Positions 1-8,134 of a stretch of DNA of 64,000 nucleotides are shown in pieces; the first letter of the stretch is position 1; the number at the start of each line of letters is the position of its first letter. The notes under the pieces were generated by a model. That model did not search any database. It worked only from the letters and a program-made list of their open reading frames with translations, and was not told where the DNA came from. The translations under genes were made by a program, and so were the position numbers. This DNA is from an uncultured Clostridia bacterium (GTDB lineage: Bacteria; Bacillota; Clostridia; Oscillospirales; Acutalibacteraceae): contig CALWUY010000053.1 of NCBI GenBank assembly GCA_944384855.1, positions 1-64,000 on the forward strand, in the 5' to 3' direction.

Positions 1-26
1 TATGCTTGTGTTAAATTGGGGGCAAA

Positions 27-944
27 TTATAATAATCCGAACCCCTTTAAATAAAGTAGGTTTTGAATAATCCATTGTCCCTTCCACCAATTTTTGCTTA
101 TCGCCCATTCATCAGGATAATTACCACCCCAAGTCCAGCCAATATTCCAAGAGCCGTCTGCAAGTTGAGTGTTTATAATATACTCACACTCATAATCAGC
201 AATTTCTTTGTTATCTAGATAATACTCACTTTCCTTCGAGTCAATAAAACAAGATGGTTGACATACATAACTGCTCCACTTTGAAGTGTCGGTAACGATA
301 AGCTTATTTATAGAATTGTGTAATTTGCTCTTCAGTTCATCAAAAGGAATATATTCTGTCGCATTTCCTTTTTCAAAAAGCTCCGCCATTCGCATATAGC
401 AGGCACAGGTGTGCATATCTCTTATTTCGTCAGGCGAAAGAGCAGCTATAGCTTCGTTGGCAACACGCACACCCAACTTAAATATATCGCTTCCTTTATC
501 GGCATATCGAGCAATAAAACCAGCTATTTGAGCAGTTCCGTTATAATCAGTATGACAACTACTAACGCTCTCTGTATGCCACCAAGGAGCGTGTGGGTAA
601 TTGTTGTTGCTCTCTACTGTTATTTCCCAAGTTTTACCATTGAAATGTTCCCCGCTCGCATACCACTTTAACAGGCCTTGAATAACTGGGTGCTGATTAT
701 CTTCAAAGCCTATTTCTCTTATAATTTCACTTGCGGTATTAGAGTGTAACGGTATAGAATTTGGATTCCAACAGTCTGCTTCAACAGCGTTACCAAAACC
801 ACCGTCTTCGTTTTGGTAGTAAGACAATACTTTCATAATCGCTTCTTTGCTACCATTTTCAAAATGATACTGAAAACGTGCCAAATCAAGCGGTCGTGCA
901 TTGCGATATATAAATGCTTGCGCTTTTTCAAAAGTCGTATTCAT
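27..944 (-). CDS. alpha/alpha-toroid (prenyltransferase/squalene-oxidase-like) protein
   Basis: About 305 residues. I use the ATG at 944 rather than the TTG two codons upstream, because a GGGG ribosome site lies 10 bases before it. The N-terminal part carries QNEDGGFGN (around residue 45) and the C-terminal part carries LADGSWNIGW. Both resemble the QW/DGGFG repeats of the alpha/alpha-toroid fold shared by prenyltransferases and squalene/terpene cyclases. No DxDD-type cyclase motif, signal peptide or membrane segment is visible, so it is probably a cytosolic protein with a toroid fold and no assignable reaction. It stands alone, with no operon partner inside the window, and repeated GTATGAC motifs lie over its promoter. 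Confidence 0.7.
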   Translation of the reverse strand: MNTTFEKAQAFIYRNARPLDLARFQYHFENGSKEAIMKVLSYYQNEDGGFGNAVEADCWNPNSIPLHSNTASEIIREIGFEDNQHPVIQGLLKWYASGEHFNGKTWEITVESNNNYPHAPWWHTESVSSCHTDYNGTAQIAGFIARYADKGSDIFKLGVRVANEAIAALSPDEIRDMHTCACYMRMAELFEKGNATEYIPFDELKSKLHNSINKLIVTDTSKWSSYVCQPSCFIDSKESEYYLDNKEIADYECEYIINTQLADGSWNIGWTWGGNYPDEWAISKNWWKGQWIIQNLLYLKGFGLL

Positions 945-980
945 TAGCAATAATCCCCTTTTGATTATTTCACTTTATTG

Positions 981-1063
981 GTATGACAAAAGTCATACTT
1001 CTACATAAAAAATCATACCATACTTTTCATTGTTTTACAAGGATACATTAAAGTATGGTATGA
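981..1063 (-). promoter_or_regulatory. GTATGAC inverted-repeat cluster around a likely promoter
   Basis: Two nested symmetries lie just upstream of the toroid-protein gene. GTATGAC-AAAA-GTCATAC is a palindrome at 981-998. A 14-base perfect inverted repeat (TCATACCATACTTT at 1013-1026, its complement at 1050-1063) sits beside it. On the minus strand, TTGTAA and TATGAT lie 17 bases apart inside the larger repeat and could be the -35 and -10 boxes. Four copies of GTATGA around one promoter suggest an operator for a dimeric regulator. The alternative is a fold-back element with no regulatory role. No binding protein can be named. Confidence 0.45.
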
Positions 1064-1169
1064 CAGTTATTCCTGCCTTACCTCATTTGTTTTGATGAAA
1101 TAAGCGAGTTAAGGCGGTATTTGTCCCTATTGTAGCGCAAGCATAGCATAAAAGCGATGCAGCCGCAAT

Positions 1170-1211
1170 AATTATTCATTTAAATATCCGTTCCTATTTT
1201 AATGAATAATT
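1170..1211. repeat. AT-rich inverted repeat
   Basis: An 11-base perfect inverted repeat (AATTATTCATT at 1170-1180, AATGAATAATT at 1201-1211) with a 20-base loop. It lies in the gene-free stretch between the promoter of the toroid gene and the tRNA terminator. Nothing else supported was seen between 1064 and 1224. Confidence 0.4.
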
Positions 1212-1224
1212 AATAGTAAATAAT

Positions 1225-1250
1225 AAAAAACCGCCCTCTTTCGAGAACGG
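1225..1250 (-). terminator. intrinsic terminator after tRNA-Thr
   Basis: On the minus strand CCGTTCTC-GAAA-GAGGGCGG forms an 8-bp stem (two G-U pairs) with a GAAA tetraloop, followed at once by six Ts. It starts 10 bases after the CCA end of the tRNA. Confidence 0.85.
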
Positions 1251-1259
1251 ATTTTCGTG

Positions 1260-1335
<76 letters not shown>

Positions 1336-1338
1336 ATA

Positions 1339-1380
1339 TTTATCTGCGACTTGAATATTATACTTCAAGCCGCAGATAAA
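1339..1380 (-). terminator. hairpin between trpB and tRNA-Thr
   Basis: TTTATCTGCG (1339-1348) pairs with CGCAGATAAA (1371-1380), and an inner TTGAA/TTCAA stem adds five more pairs. There is no clear T-run after the stem on the minus strand beyond the AT-rich stem end. It could be the trpB terminator or a processing hairpin ahead of the tRNA. Confidence 0.55.
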
Positions 1381-1411
1381 GTCAAGTTAATTTTTTATAC
1401 TTTTAAAACAA

Positions 1412-2632
1412 TTACCTTATTCCGTATTTTTCAATCACAAAATCCATATCTTTATCTCCTCTGCCGGAGAGGTTTATAAGCACCGAACCGTGATCCAGAA
1501 CCTTTGCAAGCTTCATACCGTAGGCAACGGCATGGGAACTCTCTATCGCAGGTATTATTCCCTCAAGTCTGGAAAGCTTGAAAAACGCGTCAATGGTTTC
1601 CTCATCGTCTATTACGTCGTATTTTACCCTGCCGATTTCCTTCAAAAAAGCATGCTCCGGTCCGCTTGACGGATAATCAAGCCCGCTTGCAACTGAATAC
1701 ACCGGCGCCGGCTCGCCGTTACCGTCTTTCAGCATTATGCTGTTAAAACCATGCATGATACCCTCTGTTCCGTATTTCAGACTGGCGGCATGATCACCGA
1801 GTTTCGGGCCTCTTCCCAAAGGCTCTATTCCGTATATATCAACAGGATCGTTTAAAAATCCCGCAAACAGACCGGCCGCGTTTGAACCGCCGCCGACACA
1901 CGCCACAATTGCCGTCGGCAAATGCCCGGTCATATCAATAAACTGTTCTCTTGCCTCAATTCCGACCACACTCTGAAAATCACGTACCATCATCGGGAAA
2001 GGATGCGGTCCCAGCACCGAACCTATACAGTAAATCGAATCCTTATATTCTTTGCTGTACGCCTCAAAAGCCGCGTCAACCGCTTCTTTTAAAGTTTTAA
2101 GCCCATGCGTGACCTCAACAACATTCGCGCCTAAAATTTTCATTCTGGCAACATTCGGAGCCTGTTTCTTAATATCGACAGAACCCATGTAAATATCACA
2201 TTCAAGTCCAAAATATGCCGCCGCAGTAGCAAGCGCCACACCGTGCTGACCGGCGCCCGTCTCTGCTATTACTTTTTTCTTGCCCATATATTTTGCAAGC
2301 AATGCCTCGCCCATACAATGATTTAACTTATGCGCTCCCGAATGGTTCAGATCCTCTCTCTTTGCATATAGCTGAACCTTTCCGCCTAAAGCGTCGGATA
2401 ACCTCTCAAGATGTGATACCGGCGTAGGCCTGCCCTGAAATTCGGTTCTGATCCTTCTGAGCTCGGCAATAAACTTTCTTGACTGACATATCGAATAATA
2501 AGCTTCGGTAATTTCAGCCATCGCCGCTTTAAGTTTTTCGTCTACATAAACTCCGCCGTACCTTCCGAAAAATCCGTTTTTATCCGGATAATCGTTAAAA
2601 TATGTATCAAAATCAATCCCGTTAAAATTCAT
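1412..2632 (-). CDS. trpB: tryptophan synthase beta chain
   Basis: PLP enzyme that condenses indole with L-serine to give tryptophan. About 406 residues, normal for the TrpB1 type. Visible motifs are [15 protein letters not shown] (PLP lysine in AHK), [11 protein letters not shown] (catalytic Glu), [28 protein letters not shown] (PLP-phosphate loop) and [10 protein letters not shown]. The ATG at 2632 is preferred over the TTG two codons earlier because AGGAG lies 8 bases before it. No trpA or any other trp gene is nearby. Supplied alone it would suit salvage of free indole, or a trpA located elsewhere; this is inference. A tryptophan T-box precedes it. Confidence 0.95.
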   Translation of the reverse strand: MNFNGIDFDTYFNDYPDKNGFFGRYGGVYVDEKLKAAMAEITEAYYSICQSRKFIAELRRIRTEFQGRPTPVSHLERLSDALGGKVQLYAKREDLNHSGAHKLNHCMGEALLAKYMGKKKVIAETGAGQHGVALATAAAYFGLECDIYMGSVDIKKQAPNVARMKILGANVVEVTHGLKTLKEAVDAAFEAYSKEYKDSIYCIGSVLGPHPFPMMVRDFQSVVGIEAREQFIDMTGHLPTAIVACVGGGSNAAGLFAGFLNDPVDIYGIEPLGRGPKLGDHAASLKYGTEGIMHGFNSIMLKDGNGEPAPVYSVASGLDYPSSGPEHAFLKEIGRVKYDVIDDEETIDAFFKLSRLEGIIPAIESSHAVAYGMKLAKVLDHGSVLINLSGRGDKDMDFVIEKYGIR

Positions 2633-2705
2633 AGTCAAATCTCCTCATAATTAAGTTTTATTGAATGAATTGTTTTACCTGACAAAACTTTAGTATTAAA
2701 ATTCA

Positions 2706-2959
2706 ATAAAAAATCGCCCTGCCCCTATTGGGACAAGACGAAAAAATCCTGTTAATGCCACCCAAATTAAATTGAATCAGAACACATCAATGTCCGCCGT
2801 AACGATAACGGATACGGTCCCCGTCGGTTGCTACTCGCTTTTGCTTTCGTCCGCCCTCATAAGTCCATTCGCAAAATTTTCCGTCACAGTATTTTCACCG
2901 GCAACTGCTCTCTGAAGACGCAAAAACAATGTTACTATTCTTAATCACAGGTTTAAGAT
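2706..2959 (-). promoter_or_regulatory. T-box riboswitch, tryptophan specifier (UGG)
   Basis: Leader RNA of trpB that senses uncharged tRNA-Trp. Read on the minus strand, GAA-TGG-ACTTATGAG places a TGG specifier codon at 2867-2865 with the purine that normally follows it. The T-box proper is GGGTGGCA (2763-2756); its UGGC would pair with an NCCA end whose discriminator is G, as in bacterial tRNA-Trp. It ends in a 12-bp terminator (TCGTCTTGTCCC-AATA-GGGGCAGGGCGA, 2741-2714) followed by Ts. The T-box sequence overlaps the antiterminator, as expected. Specifier and discriminator pairing both point to tryptophan. Confidence 0.92.
2714..2741 (-). terminator. T-box-controlled terminator of trpB leader
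   Basis: A 12-bp stem with an AATA loop, then TTTTTTAT on the minus strand. It is the off-state hairpin of the T-box leader and lies 80 bases before the trpB start. Confidence 0.9.
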
Positions 2960-2965
2960 AAAGAT

Positions 2966-2994
2966 ACTATACCACTAATTATCAATTTTGTCAA
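2966..2994 (-). promoter_or_regulatory. SigA promoter of T-box/trpB
   Basis: On the minus strand TTGACA (2994-2989) and TATAGT (2971-2966) are separated by exactly 17 bases. The -35 box lies inside the last codons of maf, so trpB has its own promoter although maf is upstream on the same strand. Confidence 0.88.
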
Positions 2995-3550
2995 GAAATT
3001 TATTTATTTGCCGTTTAAGCTCAGCAACCGGAAGTCCCACAACATTGTAATAATCGCCGTTTATCCGCTTTACAAACAGTCCTCCGTAAGACTGTATACC
3101 GTATCCTCCGGCTTTGTCATAAGGCTCATCAGTATTGATGTATTCGGTGATTTCCTCTTTCGTGAGATTATAAAATTCAACCTCTGTAACACTGCTGAAA
3201 CTGCAGCACCGGTCCCTGTATATTATAGCACACCCCGTAATCACGCTATGAGTTCTGCCCGAAAGCATGCGAAGCATTTCTTCCGCCTGTTTGCAATCTT
3301 TCGGTTTGCCCAAAACACTGCCGTCTAAACAAACCAGCGTATCCGCTCCGATTACAAGCGCATCCGGATATTTCCGGGCTATATCCCTTGCTTTAATTTC
3401 GGCAAGGTACTGCGGTATACCGCTTATCTCCATATCGTCAGGAACAGTTTCCTGAACAGAAGATGCCGCCGTTATGAACCTTTTGAATATAAAACCTAAC
3501 AGTTCTTTCCTTCTCGGCGAAGCCGAAGCAAGAACAATCTCCGCATTCAT
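2975..3550 (-). CDS. maf: Maf-family nucleoside triphosphate pyrophosphatase
   Basis: House-cleaning nucleotide pyrophosphatase of the Maf/Ham1 superfamily, probably acting on dTTP/UTP or modified nucleotides, with links to septum formation in Bacillus. The 191 residues match the family length. Motifs are LASASPRRKELL at the N-terminus, ARDIARKYPDALVIGADTLV (catalytic Asp), LGKPKD, LSGRTHSVITG, and EPYDKAGGYGIQ near the end. It starts 4 bases after the stop of the upstream membrane-protein gene, so the two are probably co-transcribed. Confidence 0.92.
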   Translation of the reverse strand: MNAEIVLASASPRRKELLGFIFKRFITAASSVQETVPDDMEISGIPQYLAEIKARDIARKYPDALVIGADTLVCLDGSVLGKPKDCKQAEEMLRMLSGRTHSVITGCAIIYRDRCCSFSSVTEVEFYNLTKEEITEYINTDEPYDKAGGYGIQSYGGLFVKRINGDYYNVVGLPVAELKRQINKFLDKIDN

Positions 3551-3554
3551 TTGA

Positions 3555-4358
3555 TTATGCTCCTACCGTGAATGAAGGGTATTTATTCTGAATGAATTTT
3601 TCAATATGATTATTATATTCTGTTATAGAAAATCTGATATGCACAACATAAGCGGTTATCATGTACGGAACTGTAAATACCAACGGTAAAGCAAAAAGTG
3701 AAAGCAGTATCCATCCGGCAAAGCTGAAAAACAGGTAAATAAAATCAAGCGTAGATCTTTTGGATATTACCGATGACATGTGCAGCGCTTCCCAGACGTC
3801 AATTTCTTCATCCACTACAAACAGCAGCGGCGAAACATAATACCTTAAGGCGTAAAAAATCAATATTACAGTAGACAGAGTTCGCGTGAATATAATGGCA
3901 TACTGCAGGTTTCTGGTCCACAGCGGTATGGCAAGATCAAAAAACTCGAAAAAATAACTCTGTGAAAGCAGCCAGACGAAAAATGCGGGAAGAAAAACAA
4001 TAATCGCAAACGGCAAAAGCTTTATAAAAAGCGCAAAAACAAATTTTATCGCTTTTAAATAAAGCGTTTTATCCGAATAATAATAAAATATCAATACCGG
4101 CTTGTCGTCACACCCAAAAATCATTCTCCAAAAAAATTTCAAAACTCCTAAAAAAAGCGGAAAAAATACAAAAACAGTCAGTAAAACGTAAAAAATCTCC
4201 GAAAATACCGCTCCTGCAAAAACAGAAATCAAAGAAGATAAGTATGAGTTGATAATCACGCAAAAAATCAAAACGGAACCGCAGATCAAAGCATTCAGCC
4301 ATTTACCTTTCAAAGCTGTCCTGGCAGTAGCTTTAACCGCATTGCTTCCAATAGACAT
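3555..4358 (-). CDS. polytopic membrane protein (DUF975-like)
   Basis: 267 residues with about five or six hydrophobic segments, for example ICGSVLIFCVIINSYLSSLI, VLLTVFVFFPLFLGVLKF and FSFAGWILLSLFALPLVFTV. The start NAVKATARTALKGKW followed by membrane segments, and a stretch containing DVWEALHMSSVISKR, resembles the DUF975 family of membrane proteins of unknown function common in Clostridia. GGTGA precedes the ATG. It lies immediately before maf and downstream of pcrA. No catalytic motif is visible. Confidence 0.65.
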   Translation of the reverse strand: MSIGSNAVKATARTALKGKWLNALICGSVLIFCVIINSYLSSLISVFAGAVFSEIFYVLLTVFVFFPLFLGVLKFFWRMIFGCDDKPVLIFYYYSDKTLYLKAIKFVFALFIKLLPFAIIVFLPAFFVWLLSQSYFFEFFDLAIPLWTRNLQYAIIFTRTLSTVILIFYALRYYVSPLLFVVDEEIDVWEALHMSSVISKRSTLDFIYLFFSFAGWILLSLFALPLVFTVPYMITAYVVHIRFSITEYNNHIEKFIQNKYPSFTVGA

Positions 4359-4417
4359 ATAATCACCTCTAAAATCAACTGTTAATATTTTAGCACCATT
4401 AAATTTCGGATCTGTTT

Positions 4418-6823
4418 CTAAACTGTTAATTTTGCGTAATTTGCCATAATTTTTTTAGTTCCTGCATTTTCAAATGCTATTTCCAGCATCCTGTCGTTTC
4501 CCGCAGGCGTTATCGAAAGTATAATCCCGCTTCCGAACGTTTTATGAGTCACCTGCTGTCCGACGAAATAAATATTTTTATCTGTATTAACAGCTCTGTC
4601 GGTTTTCTCGGCAACTCCCGCATAGGAGCTGCTTGAAATATTATAGGCGGTTTTTTTAACGCGTGACGAAGCATAGGACGATTTGTCATAACCGCCGTAA
4701 TAGGATTCTGCTACACTTCCTGAACCACCGTAATAGGATTCCGCTGCACTTCCTGAACCGCCGAAATCGCAGTATTTTTCAGGCAGTTCTTTTAAAAAAC
4801 GTGACGGTCTGTTGCGGTTTGTGGTACCGAACATCATACGCATAAGACAGTTTGTTATACACAGTTTCTTTTTTGCCCGCGTAATTGCCACATAAGCCAG
4901 CCTGCGTTCCTCTTCAATTTCCTCAGGACCCCCGTATATTGACTGATTTCCCGGGAAAATTCCTTCCTCCATACCAATAATATATACATTATTGAATTCA
5001 AGTCCTTTAGCAGAATGCATTGTCATAAGTACTGTTTTATCCGCATTTGCGTCCAGTGAATCAATATCACTCACAAGCGCTATCTGTTCCAGAAACTCCG
5101 AAAGAGTCGGCTCGTCACTTTCAAGTTCATACTGCGTAATTGTGGACAAAAGTTCTTTTACATTGTTGATTCTGTCCTGCGATTCCTCGCCTTCAGCCTC
5201 AAGCGCCCTGATATATCCTGTTGCATCAAGCATCTCTTCAAATAATTCCGACACAGTAAGTTCAGTTGATTTTTCAGTCAGGTCGTCAATAATCCTGCAA
5301 AACTCACCGGCTCTTGAAGCAGCGCGTGATACCGAAGGATAATCCTCACTGTTTTTGAAAACATCAAAAAGGGATATTCCAAGCTGCGACGCAATTTCAG
5401 CTGCCCGGTTGACAGTCGTATCTCCTATTCCGCGCTTTGGTTCATTAATTATTCGCCTTAGTCTCAGATCATCGTCATTATTATTTATAAGATGCAGATA
5501 CGCCATCACATCTCTGATTTCCTTGCGGTCATAGAACCGGGTGCCCCCGATAACCTTATATGATATTCCGCTGCGCGCAAAAACACTTTCAAGCGCATTT
5601 GCCTGCGCGTTCATTCTGTATAATACAGCGTGATCCGAAAACTTTGCGCCGTTTCTCACATTGTCAAGTATATCATTTGCCACCCAGCGGGCTTCCTCTC
5701 GTTCATCAGGCGCGGTATAAACCGTTATTTTTTCGCCTTCTCCCCTGTCTGTCCACAGGGTTTTCCCTTTTCTGCCTATGTTATGTGAAATTACACTGTT
5801 GGCAGCGTTCAATATGTTGGAAGTTGAGCGGTAGTTCTGCTCAAGACGTATGGTTTTTGCATTGTCATACTCGTCCTCAAAATTCAGGATGTTCTCTATT
5901 GTAGCTCCGCGGAAACGGTAAATACTCTGATCGTCGTCCCCTACTACACAAATATTATTGCGCCCCGAAGCCAGCATTGATATCAAAACATACTGTGCAT
6001 GATTGGTATCCTGATATTCATCCACCATTACATATCGAAACTTGTTTGAATAGAATTCCAGTACGTCGGGATTGTTTTTAAGCAGCATAACCGTATTGTA
6101 AATCATATCATCAAAATCCATGGCATTGCAGGATTTTAATTTTTGCTGATACAGCTTATAAAGTTTGCTGACTGTTTTTTGTCTGAAATCATCTCCGCAG
6201 CTTTTTATATACTCGTCCGCAGAGATAAGACTGTCTTTTGCAGAGGATATCAGCGAAAGTACATATCTGTAAGGAACAAATTTATCGTCTATGTTATTCT
6301 GCTTCATGATTTCCTTCATAATACGCTGCTGATCGTCGGTATCATAAATTGTAAAATGAGATGTATATCCCAGCAAATCAGCGTTTCTGCGAAGTATTTT
6401 TCCGCATACCGAATGAAATGTACCGGCACATATATCGTCAGCCTTATCACCTAATTTCTGAGCAATACGTTCTTTAAGCTCCTGCGCGGCCTTATTGGTA
6501 AAAGTAATTGCGAGTATCTGCCACGGATATGCGGGGCTAACAGAAAACACACCCTCAGGCAGATTATCGGCTGCTCCTTCAATATAAGCTTCAGCCGATT
6601 CCACGTCTTCCGGTGTAAACTCTGGTATATATTCACTTCTATATCCGTCACCGAATTTCACTATATTCAGCACCCGGTTTACAAGCACTGTGGTTTTGCC
6701 GCTGCCGGCTCCTGCCAATACAAGCAGCGGTCCGTTAACGGTGGTAACAGCTTCAAACTGGCGGTCATTCATACTGCTGAAATATTTCTTTATAACCTTT
6801 TTTCTCAATTCTAAAAAATCCAT
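4418..6823 (-). CDS. pcrA: ATP-dependent DNA helicase PcrA/UvrD
   Basis: Superfamily 1A 3'-5' helicase for repair and replication restart. About 801 residues from the ATG at 6823, which has GGAG 7 bases upstream. A longer open frame reaches 6940 but would read through the rpsR terminator, so I reject it. Motifs are VLAGAGSGKTT (Walker A, about residue 35), AITFTNKAA, DEYQDTNHAQYV, VGDDDQSIYRFRGA, LEQNYRST, MTMHSAKGLEF and AYVAITRAKK. The linker before the C-terminal domain holds two tandem copies of GGSGSxAESYY. The tail (VTHKTFGSGIILSI onward) is the small beta-barrel domain typical of PcrA. Confidence 0.95.
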   Translation of the reverse strand: MDFLELRKKVIKKYFSSMNDRQFEAVTTVNGPLLVLAGAGSGKTTVLVNRVLNIVKFGDGYRSEYIPEFTPEDVESAEAYIEGAADNLPEGVFSVSPAYPWQILAITFTNKAAQELKERIAQKLGDKADDICAGTFHSVCGKILRRNADLLGYTSHFTIYDTDDQQRIMKEIMKQNNIDDKFVPYRYVLSLISSAKDSLISADEYIKSCGDDFRQKTVSKLYKLYQQKLKSCNAMDFDDMIYNTVMLLKNNPDVLEFYSNKFRYVMVDEYQDTNHAQYVLISMLASGRNNICVVGDDDQSIYRFRGATIENILNFEDEYDNAKTIRLEQNYRSTSNILNAANSVISHNIGRKGKTLWTDRGEGEKITVYTAPDEREEARWVANDILDNVRNGAKFSDHAVLYRMNAQANALESVFARSGISYKVIGGTRFYDRKEIRDVMAYLHLINNNDDDLRLRRIINEPKRGIGDTTVNRAAEIASQLGISLFDVFKNSEDYPSVSRAASRAGEFCRIIDDLTEKSTELTVSELFEEMLDATGYIRALEAEGEESQDRINNVKELLSTITQYELESDEPTLSEFLEQIALVSDIDSLDANADKTVLMTMHSAKGLEFNNVYIIGMEEGIFPGNQSIYGGPEEIEEERRLAYVAITRAKKKLCITNCLMRMMFGTTNRNRPSRFLKELPEKYCDFGGSGSAAESYYGGSGSVAESYYGGYDKSSYASSRVKKTAYNISSSSYAGVAEKTDRAVNTDKNIYFVGQQVTHKTFGSGIILSITPAGNDRMLEIAFENAGTKKIMANYAKLTV

Positions 6824-6909
6824 AGTCTTCTCCAAAAAAATACTATTACCTATAATACTATTTTGACTGTAAAATGTCAATTGCGTTTTCAGATATCCGC
6901 ATCTGAAAC

Positions 6910-6937
6910 AAAAAAATGCCCCGTAAAAACGGGGCAT
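6910..6937 (-). terminator. terminator of rpsF-ssb-rpsR operon
   Basis: ATGCCCCGT-TTTT-ACGGGGCAT on the minus strand (9-bp stem, 4-base loop) followed by six Ts, starting 11 bases after the rpsR stop. Confidence 0.93.
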
Positions 6938-6947
6938 CAAAATTTAA

Positions 6948-7193
6948 TCAGTCATTCACGTAAGGAAGCAATGCCATTTGACGCGCGCGCTTGATAGCTG
7001 TGGTCAATTCACGCTGATGCGCGGCACATGTGCCGGTAGCACGGCGAGGAAGTATTTTCGCACGCTCGGAAATAAACTTGCGGAGTCTGGCAACATCCTT
7101 ATAATCAATGCTTTCAACACGATCAACGCAGAAATGGCAAACCTTCTTGCGCGGTTTCTTATGCATAGGTCTTTCGTTTCTTTCGTTATCCAT
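6948..7193 (-). CDS. rpsR: 30S ribosomal protein S18
   Basis: Small-subunit protein that forms a heterodimer with S6. 81 residues. Recognisable stretches are [18 protein letters not shown] (the CxxC pair suggests a zinc-binding form), [20 protein letters not shown] and [17 protein letters not shown] lies before the ATG. Third gene of rpsF-ssb-rpsR, the usual order in Firmicutes. Confidence 0.97.
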   Translation of the reverse strand: MDNERNERPMHKKPRKKVCHFCVDRVESIDYKDVARLRKFISERAKILPRRATGTCAAHQRELTTAIKRARQMALLPYVND

Positions 7194-7226
7194 TTCAAAA
7201 GCCTCCTTGTAAATTAATTTTAAAAA

Positions 7227-7646
7227 TCAGAACGGTAAATCATCATCAGATACATCGCCTAAATCGGCAAAATCATTAGCATCGGCATTACTGAAAGATG
7301 CCGGAGCTGTATCCGAAGAGACATTATCCCTCTTGGATTCAACAAACTGAACATTGTTTGCAACTACTTCAAAGGCAGTACGGTTATTGCCGTTTTTATC
7401 CTGATACCTTCTGGTCTGTATAGAACCTTCTATACCGATAAGATTGCCTTTTTTGAAATATTTGGTGATAAATTCCGCCGAAGTCCGCCAGGCGACTATA
7501 TTTATAAAATCAGTCTGGCGTTCCTCACCGGAACGGTAACGGCGGTCAACTGCAATGGAGAAAGTAGTAACCGATATTCCGTTAGGGGTAGTTTTTAATT
7601 CGGGATCAGCCGTAAGCCTTCCTGTCAAAACAACTAAATTAAACAT
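7227..7646 (-). CDS. ssb: single-stranded DNA-binding protein
   Basis: OB-fold protein that coats single-stranded DNA in replication and repair. 139 residues. The start MFNLVVLTGRLTADPELK, the TDFINIVAWRTSAEF strand and GSIQTRRYQDKNGNNRTAFE are characteristic. The acidic tail ends in DDDLPF, the partner-binding tip that recruits repair proteins. Lies between rpsF and rpsR. Confidence 0.96.
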   Translation of the reverse strand: MFNLVVLTGRLTADPELKTTPNGISVTTFSIAVDRRYRSGEERQTDFINIVAWRTSAEFITKYFKKGNLIGIEGSIQTRRYQDKNGNNRTAFEVVANNVQFVESKRDNVSSDTAPASFSNADANDFADLGDVSDDDLPF

Positions 7647-7659
7647 ATCCTGTCCTCCA

Positions 7660-7941
7660 TTACTTCTTGATTACCATGACACGTAATACACCGTCGGTAA
7701 TCTTCACGATACGCTCAAGCTCTGCCGGAAATTCCGGCTCGCTTTCAAAATTAAAGAAAACATAGTAACCTTCCGCCTCATCGTTGATAAGATAAGCTAA
7801 ACGACGCTTTCCCCAATCGTCAACACTCTCGATTGTACCGTTTTTCGCAATAAGATCGTTTATTTTCTCTTTTAACGCTGTGGTAGCTTCCTCACCGTTT
7901 GCAACAGAAAATATAACGCCTGCCTCGTACTTATTGGTCAT
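7660..7941 (-). CDS. rpsF: 30S ribosomal protein S6
   Basis: Small-subunit protein and partner of S18. 93 residues containing the characteristic KRRLAYLINDEAEGYYVFF strand and a start of the form NKYEAGVIFSV. First gene of rpsF-ssb-rpsR. GGGAGG precedes the ATG and a strong SigA promoter lies upstream. A hairpin in its leader could serve S6:S18 autoregulation. Confidence 0.96.
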   Translation of the reverse strand: MTNKYEAGVIFSVANGEEATTALKEKINDLIAKNGTIESVDDWGKRRLAYLINDEAEGYYVFFNFESEPEFPAELERIVKITDGVLRVMVIKK

Positions 7942-7971
7942 TTACTTTGCACCTCCCTTTGGACTATTGGC

Positions 7972-8000
7972 CCGCTAATATGCGAGCAAGGAGCTAACGG
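7972..8000 (-). promoter_or_regulatory. candidate S6:S18 autoregulatory leader hairpin
   Basis: In the rpsF 5' leader CCGTTA (8000-7995) can pair with TAGCGG (7977-7972), giving a hairpin with CCG at its base. Leaders of rpsF operons in many bacteria carry a CCG-containing structure bound by the S6:S18 dimer. The match here is by position and a short motif only. Confidence 0.3.
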
Positions 8001-8029
8001 AAAACATATTTCCCCATATAGCACGAAAT

Positions 8030-8058
8030 ATTATAACAACAAAAAAGTGCTTTGTCAA
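8030..8058 (-). promoter_or_regulatory. SigA promoter of rpsF operon
   Basis: Minus strand TTGACA (8058-8053), 17 bases, TATAAT (8035-8030): a full consensus match, as expected for ribosomal protein genes. Confidence 0.93.
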
Positions 8059-8067
8059 CAAAATTAT

Positions 8068-8095
8068 TGATTTTTTTGGTAATTTATATATAATA
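8068..8095 (+). promoter_or_regulatory. likely promoter of coaX
   Basis: TTGATT (8068-8073), 16 bases, TATAAT (8090-8095), lying 40 bases before coaX. It is divergent from and partly back-to-back with the rpsF promoter. Confidence 0.6.
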
Positions 8096-8134
8096 GTATA
8101 TATAATAAATACTGTTTGATTTGGATGTGTTTGT

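Noticed and set aside
411-671. Plus-strand open frame inside the toroid gene
   Set aside because: Antisense shadow with no ribosome site and no recognisable protein features.
981-1063. CRISPR array or mobile element end
   Set aside because: Only short inverted copies of GTATGAC; no direct repeats with spacers, no transposase.
6824-6940. Upstream extension of pcrA by 39 codons
   Set aside because: It reads through the rpsR terminator; GGAG lies before the ATG at 6823.
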